From assembly GCA_019648995.1 (NCBI GenBank), contig BLXT01004727.1:2487953-2526004 (forward strand): a stretch of DNA of 38,052 nucleotides, read 5' to 3'. Each line of letters begins with the position of its first letter. The first letter of the stretch is position 1. Below are positions 10,235 to 21,427 of the stretch, one piece after another. Origin of the DNA: Plakobranchus ocellatus (taxonomy: Eukaryota > Mollusca > Gastropoda > Plakobranchidae). The notes below the pieces were generated by a model, which searched no databases, was not told the DNA's origin, and saw only the letters and a list, made by a program, of their open reading frames with translations. The position numbers and the translations under genes were made by a program.

Positions 10235-11290
10235 CGACCGCTCTTCTTCTTCAGGTACCTGGAACAGACATTGGCGATCATGTTCCTCTTCTCAAACTTA
10301 TTCTCAGTTAACTTTAAAAAGTTATTGTTGATACCCTTGTCTGTTGCCCACGTTTTAAGATTTTCCATAAATATTTTCTCCAACTATCTCCACTGCCTTT
10401 GCCTTCAATCTTTCTGGTGACTGCTAAGTGTTTTACAACCTTGTGCCGGTAAATATGGCCTAAAAACTGTAGTTGCCTCTATCTTATGGCTTAAATTAGT
10501 GATTGCTCAAAATTAGCCTCTTTCAGTACCAATTCATTGAACTTTTTCTGTCCATGATATCCTCATCATGCTTCAGATGAACAACATCTCTACTACTTCT
10601 AGTTTTTTCGCTGTCTCCTTGTTTATTGTCCAACACTCACTACCATGTAAACGTGCTGACCATACATATGTTTTAATTACCCTTATTTTGGTTTTCATAC
10701 GTATGTTTCTATTTGACAGTATTGGTTTCGTTTTCTGGAATGTATCTTTGGCCATAGCTATTCTTTTACTTATTTCACTTGTACATCTGCCACCTGATGT
10801 TATCAGGTAACCTATATATTTGAATTTTGCAACAGGTTCACCTTTGCTAACGAGATTGCACTTGGGATAAGAGGATTTTTTTTTTAGATGACCATACATT
10901 GCGTTTTCTTTAAAGGCCCACTCTTTCGCTCTCTAAAACTACAGTATCTAGACGTTTTTGGAGTTGTCCGCCCGATTCTGCTATTAAAATTGTATTATCT
11001 GCATACCTGAGACTATTAAGATTCTCTCCACTTATTTTTAAAACTGAAATATCGTCAAGATTCCTTAAGATTAATTCACCATATGGGTTAAAAAGATCAG
11101 GAGACATTACACATCCCTGCCTCACACCTCTTTTGATGGGTTGGAAATCACTATGTTGTCCTTCAATTCTTACAGTTGCAGTCTGATCCCAGTATAAATT
11201 TCTAATTACTCTCAGATCTTTTCCATCGATGTCTAATTTTTCTAGCATACTTTCGAACACTATTGCTATTAAGCACTTTGTTAAAACATT
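10235..11290 (-). pseudogene. RTE-type LINE, 3' part (copy A)
   Basis: Reverse transcriptase of a non-LTR retrotransposon, which would copy its RNA at a nicked target. The minus strand reads from a MLEKLDIDGKDLRVIRNLYW segment through IKRGVRQGCVMSPDLFNPYG, the catalytic block (RYADNTILIAES), then KFKYIGYLITSGG and TKIRVIKTYVWSARLHGSEC. This order and wording fits the 'endonuclease-reverse transcriptase' type of the RTE clade. The catalytic YADD is YADN here, so one metal-binding Asp is lost. A small deletion near 10890-10910 and frameshifts split the reading frame, and the copy is 5'-truncated within RT at about 11,290. The 3' end at about 10,240 aligns with copy B at GGTACC. Confidence 0.85.
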
Positions 11291-11341
11291 TTTAACAGTG
11301 CAGAAAATCCTTAACATCTCCTCAAATCATATAGGTTTGTC

Positions 11342-11383
11342 AGGACTGAATGAAGAATTTCGGAAGGGAGGGGTTCTATGGGG
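11342..11383. repeat. Left part of a G/C-run dispersed repeat
   Basis: This stretch resembles 37975-38014, sharing AGAAGGGAGGGGTTCTATGG-type sequence at its inner end. It is separated from its continuation at 11,912 by the 528-bp hAT-like element. The last 8 bases (11376-11383) are the left target duplication. Confidence 0.6.
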
Positions 11384-11911
11384 TAGTGCTGTAAAAAGCC
11401 GGATGTTTCCAAAGCCGAATACTATTCAGGTTTTGGCCTCCAAATTCGAAAAGTTCGGTTTCGGCTTTCGGCTTTGACCTATGACGTCATCCCACAAGGG
11501 TCAAGCTCGGCGGTTCCCATCTCGAATTTTAAGATCGGCTTTTGCACTTTGCTCGCGGCATTGAGGGGAGAGGGGTGAAAGTGAAAGAGAGAGTGGGTGG
11601 CTGGCTGTGTGATGCCTCCCCGCGTCGCTCGCGGTTCTCAAGTTCGAATTTATAAAGCCGGTTTTGACCTAGAAGGCTGTATGTACCATGTAGTCTATAA
11701 AATTAGCTCCTAAACACCAAAAAGTAGTAAATCGGGGCATGAAGTCAAATTATTAATGAAATAATTTTTTAAAATTAAATAAATTAAAACGATTTGGGAA
11801 ATCTACCTTGGTTTCGGCCTTAGAACCGAACTTGACCCCTAAAGCCGGAAGTTCGGGTTTGGGGGCAAGTTCGGTGAATTCGACTCTAGGCCCGACTTTC
11901 ATGCAGCACTA
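11384..11911. mobile_element. Non-autonomous hAT-like element (528 bp)
   Basis: The ends read TAGTGCTGTAAAAAGCCGG and, inverted, TAGTGCTGCATGAAAGTCGG. They are flanked by perfect 8-bp direct repeats CTATGGGG at 11376-11383 and 11912-11919. An 8-bp duplication plus short terminal inverted repeats starting (C/T)A-GTG-x-TG is the hallmark of hAT-superfamily elements. The interior carries several GGCTTTCGGC/AAGTTCGG-type subterminal motifs and no transposase frame, so it would depend on a transposase elsewhere. Boundaries are exact to the base from the duplication. Confidence 0.85.
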
Positions 11912-12000
11912 CTATGGGGGGTTTGGGGATCCCCCCCCCCCCCTCTCCCAAGAGGGTACTGGGGGCAAAAAAGGGGGGGGGGAGGTGGAGACTGACAAAT
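11912..12000. repeat. Continuation of the G/C-run repeat, C-run/G-run hairpin
   Basis: Begins with the right target duplication, then G-rich sequence, a run of 14 C (11931-11944) and, 30 bases on, a run of about 10 G near 11975. The C and G runs could pair as a hairpin, and the G runs could form a quadruplex. The copy at 38014-38052 also leads into a long C run. Confidence 0.6.
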
Positions 12001-12397
12001 ATTTGCTGTTTGAGAGTGAAAATGTGGCCTCTCATGGCACTCAATTAACATACAATCAGCAAAATTGAGTACCATGTAAAGGTAATTTTGGTGAGGGTTT
12101 TTGCTTTTTTTTTTTTTTATTCAGAGGCAATTGATTATTCAAAAAATAATGAACTCAGCCCTCCAATTCAATTCACACATTTTCCTCATTTTGGAGAGTT
12201 TTGGGCATTTTCGTTCTGAATCTCCTAGCAAAAGTTTCGACGGCATACATGACATTAACGGGGTGGTTCTGGTGGTGTAACCGCATCAACGTCAAGCGGT
12301 TGAGCCGGTCTGTTCCCATCGTAGACCACAGATGCGTCGGACCTCTTCGCGAAAAAAATATTTTTTTAAAAAGCTCATCCACAGGTACATAATTTTT

Positions 12398-12450
12398 GCA
12401 GGGGAGGGGTTCCGGAACCCCTGGACCTCCCTCCTCCCCAACCCCCCTCT
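12398..12450. repeat. GC-rich patch with 18-bp perfect palindrome
   Basis: AGGGGTTCCGGAACCCCT (12405-12422) is its own reverse complement, followed by C-rich sequence. It may be the far end of the same G/C-run repeat family. The link is by composition only. Confidence 0.5.
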
Positions 12451-12509
12451 TTGATCCGGTTTTGTTTGTGTAAAATTAGAAGAAAACTCACATAAACTTG
12501 GAAAGATTA

Positions 12510-12654
12510 GACAGAGAGCGAGAGAGAAAGAGAGAGAGAAGGGAGGTAGGAACAAATAGAGAAAGTGAGAAAGAGAGAGAAAAAAGAAAAGAGAGAAAGA
12601 CAGGAAGGGAGGTATGAACAACAGAGAAAATGAGAGAGAGAGAGAGACAAAATG

Positions 12655-12698
<44 letters not shown>

Positions 12699-12710
12699 CA
12701 GGAGGGAGGA
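12510..12710. repeat. (GA)n-rich microsatellite
   Basis: Interrupted GAGA tract with GGGAGG spacers. The purest part is 12655-12697. The apparent minus-strand ORF across it (SLSLSL) is low-complexity only. Confidence 0.9.
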
Positions 12711-12721
12711 GGGAAAAAAGA

Positions 12722-14190
12722 ACAGGCATGTTATACACTGCCCATGCTAGATTAGTCAGTTCACTAGGTGTCTGAGATGTCTCCACCTTTCTCAAAGCCC
12801 GCCCATTTAGCTTTCTAATCAATCAATGCCTTGTTCCGTACTCAAACCAGACAAGAGTGAGACAAATTAATATCCTTAAATTTAAGATAATTTTTCTCGC
12901 CTGGAAAAGAAAAGCAATATATTTTTTTTTTATATTGAACTTATGAAACAGCATTGATAGATATACAAAATTTTGTTTACTTAGCCGCATCCTATGTTAA
13001 ACTGTTAGCAATCTGTCTCAACGTATTTATTTTTGTTTGGACCTACATCAAACTTATTTTAAATTGTTTAGATTATATATAATGTTCTCTTGTCGGAATG
13101 TATCCTACAAACTTAATCTATCGTCTATCTTTATGCTTAATGGTCGGTTGCTGGATCGAGATTTTTAACTTAAACGATAATGGGCAAACGACATGATGGT
13201 CTATTTACTTACAAGATATATGGAATTCAAAATTTGTTTAAAAAAAAAAAAAAAAAACCTACAAGGCAAGTACAAGTTTTCAACATATCTTCACCAAATA
13301 GGGAATACAAGTAGAGTTTGGTAATGTTAAGATTTTCTGCTTCTGGTTTCTTGATATTTAAAATAACAGGGTTACCTAAAATGCCCCCCGCCCCCCTAAT
13401 CTATCCTACATGTCTTATTTTCCAAGGCAAAGAATATGTAAAATATCACACAGAAGATGACTGAAAATTTTGTTATAACATTATTCCCAGAACTTTTTGA
13501 AATATCATGTTTCAACCGCAGCACAAACGGCCAAATAATGAAAAAATGAGAAGATCAAGGAAGAGGAACTTGAAAGCATCCATTTTTTCAACAAATAGCT
13601 CAACCATGGTAACAAAACAAAAAAGATACTCCCCTTCTGTTTTTATACTAGCCTCATACACAGATCTGCTTAGAAATGGTTCTACTTCTTTAACAAATTA
13701 AAAACTTGGTAGGGTTGGAGTGAACGGAAATTCGCATTTTTTTAAAACCATTTTAACTTTTTTTTATAAACAACTGGGGGCCATGCAATCTTTTTTTAAA
13801 CGCCTTGAATAAAGAAAGAAAGGATTATATGTTTTAGAGTTACAAAATAATTTTGTGTATACACGCTACTCACTTTATAATCGTATCTACGCTTGGTCAC
13901 TCTGGGTCAACATAATCGCAGAGCCCTACAAGTTTATAATTATATAAATTAAGTATAGCAGTTTTTTTATCAAACCAATGAAAGAAAAGGTAAACACTTA
14001 TAGCACGGTGAAACTTGAGCAAAAGTTTTTTAGCCGCCTACAAACTTTCATAATGAAACGGTCCTTAGATACTTTAAGTCTGTATTCTAAGTTGTAAACT
14101 TTTCAGAAAATGTAAATTCAGCAATTTAGATTTCAAAAGTCATTTCATGATAAATCTAATACTTTAAAAAATTAAACTTAGGTTTGTATA
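12722..14190. other. Unassigned AT-rich sequence
   Basis: No supported gene. An A run at 13239-13257 could mark an old retroposed tail, but no body is recognisable before it. The ORF at 13507-13701 has no domain. Confidence 0.55.
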
Positions 14191-14199
14191 TCCATTTAT

Positions 14200-14545
14200 C
14201 CAGACAGACAGACTGACATTTTGGGAGCCAGCCAGTCAGCCGGAAAGACAGCCAGATAGACAGATTGCCAGCAAGACAGACAAACACCCAGCCAGTCAGC
14301 CAACCAGTCAGAAAGACAGCCAGTTAGCCAGATAGAAACACAGCCAGATAGACAGACAAACACCCAGCCAATCAGCCAACCAGCCAGAAAGACAGCAGCT
14401 AGCCAGACAGAAAGACAGCCAGATAGACAGACAAACGCCCAGCCAGTTAGCAAACCAGACAGAAAGACAGCCAGTCTGCAAACCAGCCAGATAGACAGAC
14501 AAACGCCCAGCCAGTTAGCAAACCAGACAGAAAGACAGCCAGATA
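14200..14545. repeat. CAGN-type minisatellite (CAGCCAGT/CAGACAGA)
   Basis: About 345 bases are built from 4-base words CAGC, CAGA, CAGT and CAAA. Longer units recur, such as AGATAGACAGACAAACGCCC followed by AGCCAGTTAGCAAACC, giving a loose 50-70-base higher-order period. Minus-strand frames (SVCLSGWL) are translation of the repeat, not genes. Confidence 0.8.
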
Positions 14546-14837
14546 ATATCTTTATTAAACTTTCACCTGCAAAACAACTTATCGCTTTAAACTTTTCTTG
14601 TTTTTTTTTTTGTTTTTTTTGTTTCTTTTTTAGCGTTTGAGCCCCGAGTAATGAAGGCTTGTCTTCCTTTCGGTGAAGTTTCGATGTGTTTAAATACGTT
14701 AAGAAACAATCTCCTTCATTGGCCAAATCAAGATTTAAAAATGGCTGCAAATAAACAATTCATAAAAGTTTTGGTATAAAAATGATTTTGAAATGGTAAT
14801 GAAGTTCATAAAATGAAATTAATTATTAATCTTTAAT

Positions 14838-17800
14838 ATTCATCATCATCATCAGGTACCTTGTCTGGAATAGACATTGGCGATCATGTTCCTCCACTCA
14901 TACCTATTCTCAGATAACCTTATAAAGTTGTTATTGCTACCCTTGCCTATTGTCCATGACTTAAGATTTTCAATAAAAATTATTCTCCGTCAACCTCTAC
15001 TGCGTTTCCCTTCAATCTTTCCAGTGATTGCTAAGTGCCCTAAACCCTTATGTCGGCAAATATGGCCTAAAAACTGTAGTTGCTTCTGTCTAATGGTTTT
15101 AATTAGTGATCGCTCAAGATTAGCCTCTTTCAGAACAATTCATTTGACTTTTTTCTGTCCATGATATCCTCATCATTCTTCGGATTAACCACATTTCTAC
15201 TGCTTCCAGTTGTTTTTTCTATTTCTTTGTTTATTGTCCAACATTCACACTATACACAAGTACTGACTATACATAATTATGTTTTAATAACCCTCATTTT
15301 GGTTGTCATACTTATGTTTCTATTTGTCAGTATCGGTTTAATTTTTTGGAATGTATCTTTAGCCATGGCTATTCTTTGACTTATTTCACTTGTGCATCCA
15401 TCTGCCGTCTGATGTTATCAGGTAACCTAGATATTTGAATTTTGTAACTCGTTTGATTTTTTCGCCTTTGCTAAGGAGATTGCACTTGGGGTTAGAGGAT
15501 TTCTTTGAGATCACCATACATTCCGTTTTCTTTACATTCAAAGACAGGCCCATTCTTTCGCTCTCTAAAACTACAGTATCTAGAAGTTTTTGAAGTTGCT
15601 TGCCAGATTCTGCTATTAAAACTGTATCATCTACATGCCTGAGATTATTAAGATTCTCTCCATTTATTTTTAAGTCTGAAATACCATCAAGATTCCTTAA
15701 GATTATTTCACTATATAAGTTAAAAAGATCAGGAAACATTACACATCCCTGCCTCACACCTCTTTTGATGGATTTAAAATCACTATGTTCTCCTTCAATT
15801 CTTACAGATGCAGTCTGATCCCAGTAAAAATTTCTAATTACCCTCAGGTCTTTCCCATCGATGCCTAATTTTTCTAGCATACGAAACAGCTCTACATGTC
15901 TTACTTTGTCAAAAAGCTCTAGAATAATCAATGAAACAGATGTGGAGATCTTTTTGCATTTCTATACATCTTTCCATAAGCATTGACAGAGTGAATATTG
16001 CATTTCTAATCCCTTTATCAGGCATAAAGCCAAACTGTTCTAGGGATATTTCTGGTCTTATACTCTTGCGCATTCTATGCATCAAAACGCGTAACAGGAT
16101 TTTTGTAAAATGGCTCATTAACTGATTGTTCTATGACGTTCACATTCTGTTGCTCCAGGCGTTTTAGGCAATTCTGTAAAAACAGATTTATAAAGATCTT
16201 CTGGAATTGTACCACTATCGTATATTGCATTAAGAAGTTTTGTTTCGGATCTATTCCTAAATTATCTAATGCTTTAATTATTTCTACTGGTATATTATCT
16301 GGTCCCATGGCTTTTCCATTTTTCAGCTTCTTCATTGCTGCTTCTACCTCTTCTTTAAGGGTAATTGAGCCTTCTATTTTTTCCTTTATTTTGGGTTTTT
16401 TTGCACCTATCATCTTTAAAAAGATCCTCAACATATTCTGACCATCTGTTCAGTATTTCCTTCTTTTCCATTAACATTGTTTTGATGTAGCCAGGGCTAC
16501 TGCATTTGATTTTCTTACCACTGACATCCTTAATTTTAGCATGCATGAATTTGCTGTCTATATTTAGCTTTTGCTCTATTTCACTGACATTGTTGATAAA
16601 TCCATTCTTCTTTCGCTGCATTGCATTTTATTTTGATCTTTCTGTTTAGGTCTTTGTATTTGGCTTCTACATTTTTGATTTGCACCTTTTTTCATATTAG
16701 GACTAATGTAGTTGTGTTTTTAGTTTATCTGGACATAGTTGGGTATTTAGTGTAGTGGGAGTGTGGATGTGTTTTATATCATTAATTTGGGGGCCCGTTT
16801 GAAAGTTGGTATTGGAGTGTGAGTGTGTGCGTTGTGATTGGTTGTTTAGGCCACGTGACAACGACAATTGTGGACGGAGCTGCACACTGGCGGGATTTTT
16901 GGAGGAATGGGACACTTTGCACTGAACGCTGGAGGAAGACAGTCCTGGCTACACGTTGTGGCGGATTGGTCCGGCTCCAAGAGATATTTTCAATTTTTAC
17001 GACCCTTTGTATCTGGGTCTCTGCTTAATGCTACTTTTATACCCGCATAGGAGCGGCGGTTCGTATTTGAATTTTACTTGAGGCCATGTGCCTACACAGA
17101 TTGTTAGCACATGATTGCGCGAGTCTACGGGTTTATGTTTCTCCCGTGAAATGGTGGTATCATGTAATTATATAACTCTTACTGTCCTAGCTTCCCTCAC
17201 GTAAGGGCTGGTGATCTGGTGACGTTGAAATAACTGTGCTTTGAAATAACTGTGCTCGTGTCCTAGCTGAGGACTATTGATCCCTGGACATTCTAGATTT
17301 TCTCTACTCCCTTAACAAGCTCCTACTAACAGGATCGTCGATGGATTAATTAGTTAGAAGCGTGTGCATGTGTGAGTGATAGACTTGGGGGTTGTGAAAG
17401 TTTCTTTCTGATTTATAAAGTAGTTTTTCGGGGAGAGTTTCCTCGTGGGTGGATTTGTGTAATAACTTTCTTATCTCGTAACGCTTAGCGGGTTACATTG
17501 TATTGTCGCGCCTGCGTGCGTGTACATTTATATTAATATTTAGTTCATCTCATATCTATCTGTCTTCTTCTTTATGTAACTATCCTACTTCTTTATATAT
17601 ATTTATCCCTTTTAATAATATTATTTTTCTGTCGCTAACCCCGATGTTCTGCTTCATTAATTGCGTGAACCTCTTTTTGCAGTCGATGTTATAAAGTTAT
17701 CTCCCGTGATTGTTGTTTGAGTAAGTTTGTGGCCAGTGTCGTTATTTCGTTGCTTATGTTTTGTGTATTCTCCCTGTCCCGTTGACAGATTGTGTTTGCC

Positions 17801-18262
17801 CCAACACTTCCATTAAATCGAGTATTTCTTTGTTTATCTATTTCTTATGCTCTGTTTTATCTTTTTTGGGAACGTTTTTCTCTATGACTTCATTAAGTGA
17901 ATTTTTTATTTCTGACCATAATTCTTCTACTTCTGAGATATTTTTTAGAGTTTCATATTCGTTATGCACAGCTACAGCAATTTTGTCTTTTAGTTTTTCA
18001 CCAGATTTTAGTAAGTCCATTTGGAATTTGGTTTTGGCATTTTTCTTTCTTAACTTCTTAAGTATTATCTGAAATTTATACATTACTGGAATATGATCTG
18101 AATCACAGTCGGCTCCCGGCAGTGACTTCGATCTTTTGACAGCGTTTCGGAATCTTTTCTGAATGAGGATGTAATCTATTTTGTTTCTACTTCTACCTCC
18201 GGGGTTCTTCCAAGTCCACTGTCGCCTAGGGTGGTTTTGATACCAAGCATTTTCTTGTGATT
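14838..18262 (-). pseudogene. RTE-type LINE (copy B), endonuclease C-terminus to 3' tail, split by insertion
   Basis: Non-LTR retrotransposon on the minus strand. From its 5' side: the C-terminal part of the APE-like endonuclease (18,250-18,080; SDHIPV with the catalytic SDH, preceded by RNKIDYILIQKRFRNA in broken frames). Next is a linker (MYKFQIILKKLRKK, 18,083), then an 1.1-kb insertion. After that come MLMEKKEILNRWSEYVEDLF, the KLKNGKAMGPDNIPVEIIK block, LEQFGFMPDKGIRNAI, IKRGVRQGCVMFPDLFNLYS and a catalytic block reading RHVDDTVLIAES where YADD is expected. It ends with a GAT-type simple tail (ATCATCATCATC at 14,838-14,853 on the plus strand), as RTE elements do. It is 5'-truncated in the endonuclease and broken by several frameshifts, so it cannot move. 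Confidence 0.85.
16693..17806. mobile_element. 1.1-kb insertion inside LINE copy B, possible solo LTR
   Basis: Comparison with copy C, which runs without a break from TTTGTATTTCGCTTCTTC to CTAGTATTTCTTTGG (34,514-34,579), shows that about 1.1 kb has been added in copy B. Read on the minus strand, 17806-16707 begins TGTTGGGGCAAACAC and ends CACAACTACA, the TG...CA form of an LTR about 1,100 bases long. The left junction carries about 14 extra bases (ATATTAGGACTAA) and no clean 5-bp target duplication is visible, so the exact ends are open. There is no coding frame with a domain. A 15-base direct repeat, GAAATAACTGTGCTT-like, lies near 17228-17258. Confidence 0.55.
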
Positions 18263-19380
18263 AACATTTTCTTTAATGTTTCTGAAAGCAAAAGGGATTA
18301 TAACATAAAATTTATGCATTCATTTATTGCAACAGCCAATCTAGATTGTGATTGACTTATCATCAGAGCCAACGTCTAGAATGTAAAGCTACGATTGTTT
18401 GAGGTTCATGTGGCACAGATTTAAGAGTTATGTCTTGAAGCAATACGGATATTTAGTTTTGTTTATTGTGTAAATAAAATTGAACCGAATGCACAGCTAG
18501 TTGCAAAATGTGTAGGTTCAAAAGCTCAAGATACAAACCACATCATGCTGCTTAGGTTTAAACAAATTTTGTGCAGGAAGGGTTAACTGCACAGAAATAA
18601 ATTAAAGATGCTCTTAAAACTTGCGATAATCGTCAATCATGGAATCATAAAATGACCACAATGCACTAGAGCAAAAGTACTAAAAGTAAAATTAAGAAGG
18701 AAGAGAACGGAGTTTATGCCACAGTTATTTTACATGATCTAATAATAAAATCTGTTTTCTTCACTTTGAATACTCATTATTTAACTTAATAATATTGTTT
18801 TCATGTGCTTAGCGAAAGCAGTGAGATCACAAAATTAGAAACACATAAAAAAAAGAGCTAAGAAACCTTATCAGAAGTTTTTATTGTTTGAGTATACGGA
18901 GTTACGATATATGATTCATTTATTTCTTATTTGTTCTTTAATTCGTTGGTAATATATTTTTTATTGTTAAGTCATACAATGCTAGGATGAGACGATATTT
19001 AGATGCGGTCCAGTTAATACATATTTAAAGGTCATCGAATGCTTTAAGACTGGAAAATCTAAGACGACACTTTATCTTGGTTAAAAGTCTGGATGGTTTT
19101 GTCGCGTATGAGGAATAACACATTGTTTATATTTAAAGCTGCGGTCTTTATGCCGATTCAAAAATATTTATTATATAGACCCACCGAAATAGGAACGGTG
19201 TAGAAAAACACACTCATACATACACACACATACACACAAAATAATAACGGGAGAATGAGAGCAAAAGTTTATCTGGAGTGGACTATAAAAAAAATAATCT
19301 GTCATTGAAAATTCCTTATTAACTTATATTTATAAATGAAATCAAGACGCTTACACTTCACAAACTTCAAGTGTTCTCCC
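18263..19380. other. Unassigned AT-rich sequence
   Basis: No supported gene or repeat family. Short CA-rich words lie at 19207-19240. Confidence 0.55.
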
Positions 19381-19401
19381 CCCTCTCCTCCCCCCCCCCC
19401 C

Positions 19402-19422
19402 NNNNNNNNNNNNNNNNNNNNN

Positions 19423-19463
<41 letters not shown>
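19402..19463. repeat. Assembly gap (21 N, 19402-19422) joined to (CT)n
   Basis: A C run (19389-19401), 21 N, then a CT microsatellite to 19463. The gap probably marks unresolved simple sequence. Confidence 0.9.
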
Positions 19464-19466
<3 letters not shown>

Positions 19467-19496
19467 AATCTAAAGTGTTTTGCATTCATTTTTTTT

Positions 19497-19502
19497 TTTA
19501 TT
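19497..19502 (-). promoter_or_regulatory. Candidate poly(A) signal of the receptor gene
   Basis: Minus-strand AATAAA lies about 95 bases past the receptor's stop codon, a normal distance for a short 3' UTR. Confidence 0.45.
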
Positions 19503-19597
19503 TGTTAAATCAATTTAAAGCAGCCCCTGGTGTTGATGGACACCTTTTATCCTGTAGACGAAATGTTACTCAGTGCAGACTAGAACATTGTCAAGGG

Positions 19598-20767
19598 CTA
19601 TTCAAGCTCATGTCTTTCTTTTTCCAGACGATCCAGACGTACAAGACGACGGAAAACTGATCTAAACTTGGAGGCCATTTTGTAGTAGATTAAAATATTG
19701 ACGCTTCCACTAATAGGTTGCCCCAAAGAGATTATATAGCCAGACACAGTAAAAAGTCTTCTGTAAACACCGAACTGGTTAAATTCGTCGAAAACAACAT
19801 AACAAAGTAGAAAGATACAAGTTGGAACATAGCTCACAATAAATATGGTAGCTATTGCTACAACCTTTCTGACTAAACGTTCCTCTTTTTGAGAAATTCT
19901 GGCCTTTGCAGCAGACGAACGTGCAGCAGGATTTTCTTCAGGTTGTTCCCGCTTACTTTTGGCAGACGTGACCGACAATCTCCAGGAAGATATTTTCCTC
20001 AGCTGAACGACTAAAAGCGCAGTACAAATTAGCACGATCGAAAATGCTAAAAGTGGCTGGATTACTCCACAGATAACAAAAGAAATCTTTTCAAATAGTA
20101 TTGCAAATTCGCTGTTTACAGGAATGGTATTCAAAATAGTTACATTCCGATATGGATTGAATACCCATACAAATTTATACCTTACATAAATGAAAAACGA
20201 TGGGCAAAAGGTGAGTAGGATAATTATGAAAATGGCTACAAAAGTACCTCTTGGTGTGATCAGTCTTCTCACTTTTAACGGAACAAGGATACAAAGGCAT
20301 CTTTCAAAGCTGATAAAAGCTGTAATCCATGCTACGGTAGTACTGAGGAACGCCCACTGAGCACCGCCAGTAAGTAAAGACACATTGGCACTATGAAAGG
20401 GTAGTCGAATATTATGATAGGTCAGCCAGAAGCACAAGTTGTTCCAGGTAAGTAGCACCGCCAATGTAAAATCACAAATGGCCAGGGCGGTGAGGCTGAT
20501 ATTTGAGGGCTCCGAGAATCCCAGCTTTATAAATACTGCAATGCTCAAACTGTTGGCAATAATTGCACAATTATTGATTAGTTGCAATGTATAGATTATA
20601 AAAAGAAAAATTATATGGAATTCTTCATCGCTCAAAAAGCCGTTCGCTAAAGTAAGCATAGATGAGTTTTTATTGTGGTCTTCCCACAAATGAAAAAGTT
20701 TATCTGTCATTTGGTCCAGTGCATGATAACGAGTAGTGTTGTCTTCCTGTGTGGAGTGCACGCACAT
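19598..20767 (-). CDS. Rhodopsin-type GPCR, gastropod chemosensory-receptor-like
   Basis: An uninterrupted 389-residue, single-exon, seven-helix receptor for the cell surface. Helices lie at about 50-80, 90-117, 137-165, 174-197, 223-256, 300-326 and 338-363. Class A landmarks: N72 in helix 1, D99 in helix 2 (AICDF), and an ERC form of the DRY motif (ISFERCLC, E155-R156). Helix 7 ends SVNILIYY, with N357 and Y361 but no Pro of NPxxY. Neither the helix-3 Cys nor an ECL2 Cys is seen, so the usual disulfide is absent. Possible N-glycosylation sites: N10, N34, N128, N208. The third inner loop (257-299) is basic. The pattern TGG..W..AFISFERCLCI.VPLKV...ITP matches receptors expanded in Aplysia and other heterobranchs. 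The ligand is unknown. The first Met is taken; Met20 and Met37 are alternatives. Nothing suggests decay. Confidence 0.88.
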   Translation of the reverse strand: MCVHSTQEDNTTRYHALDQMTDKLFHLWEDHNKNSSMLTLANGFLSDEEFHIIFLFIIYTLQLINNCAIIANSLSIAVFIKLGFSEPSNISLTALAICDFTLAVLLTWNNLCFWLTYHNIRLPFHSANVSLLTGGAQWAFLSTTVAWITAFISFERCLCILVPLKVRRLITPRGTFVAIFIIILLTFCPSFFIYVRYKFVWVFNPYRNVTILNTIPVNSEFAILFEKISFVICGVIQPLLAFSIVLICTALLVVQLRKISSWRLSVTSAKSKREQPEENPAARSSAAKARISQKEERLVRKVVAIATIFIVSYVPTCIFLLCYVVFDEFNQFGVYRRLFTVSGYIISLGQPISGSVNILIYYKMASKFRSVFRRLVRLDRLEKERHELE

Positions 20768-20914
20768 TTTTCCAGTAATCTTTCAGAATATGCTTTAGAA
20801 CTGATTAGGATAATCTTCACGAAAATCATATGCCTACTGACCACAATTCTGGAGAGAGGAAATATGATATCATGCTTAAAATCTTTTAATGTCGAGATCC
20901 GCTTAACCAAACAT

Positions 20915-20925
20915 AAATAATAATC

Positions 20926-20986
<61 letters not shown>
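20915..20986. repeat. (TAA)n microsatellite upstream of the receptor
   Basis: About 22 ATA/TAA units, 150-220 bases before the receptor's start codon. It could vary in length between individuals and sits where 5' UTR or promoter sequence is expected. Confidence 0.95.
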
Positions 20987-20988
<2 letters not shown>

Positions 20989-21139
20989 TGTGCAAACCTG
21001 CACAATTTGATTCTTCTCTTCCTTTACCAACATCTTTGATTTCTTTTATTCCCAATATCTGGTGCTCGTCATTTTCCTCATACCATTTTTTTCAAAGTTT
21101 CTACATCTCAAATCAAATTTGCTATTTCAACACCATCTG

Positions 21140-21427
<288 letters not shown>

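Noticed and set aside
12292-12822. 176-codon minus-strand frame
   Set aside because: Mostly translation of the GA/CT array; flanks have no recognisable protein character.
14196-14750. 184-codon minus-strand frame rich in SVCLSGWL
   Set aside because: Product of the CAGN minisatellite; the membrane-like look comes from repeat composition.
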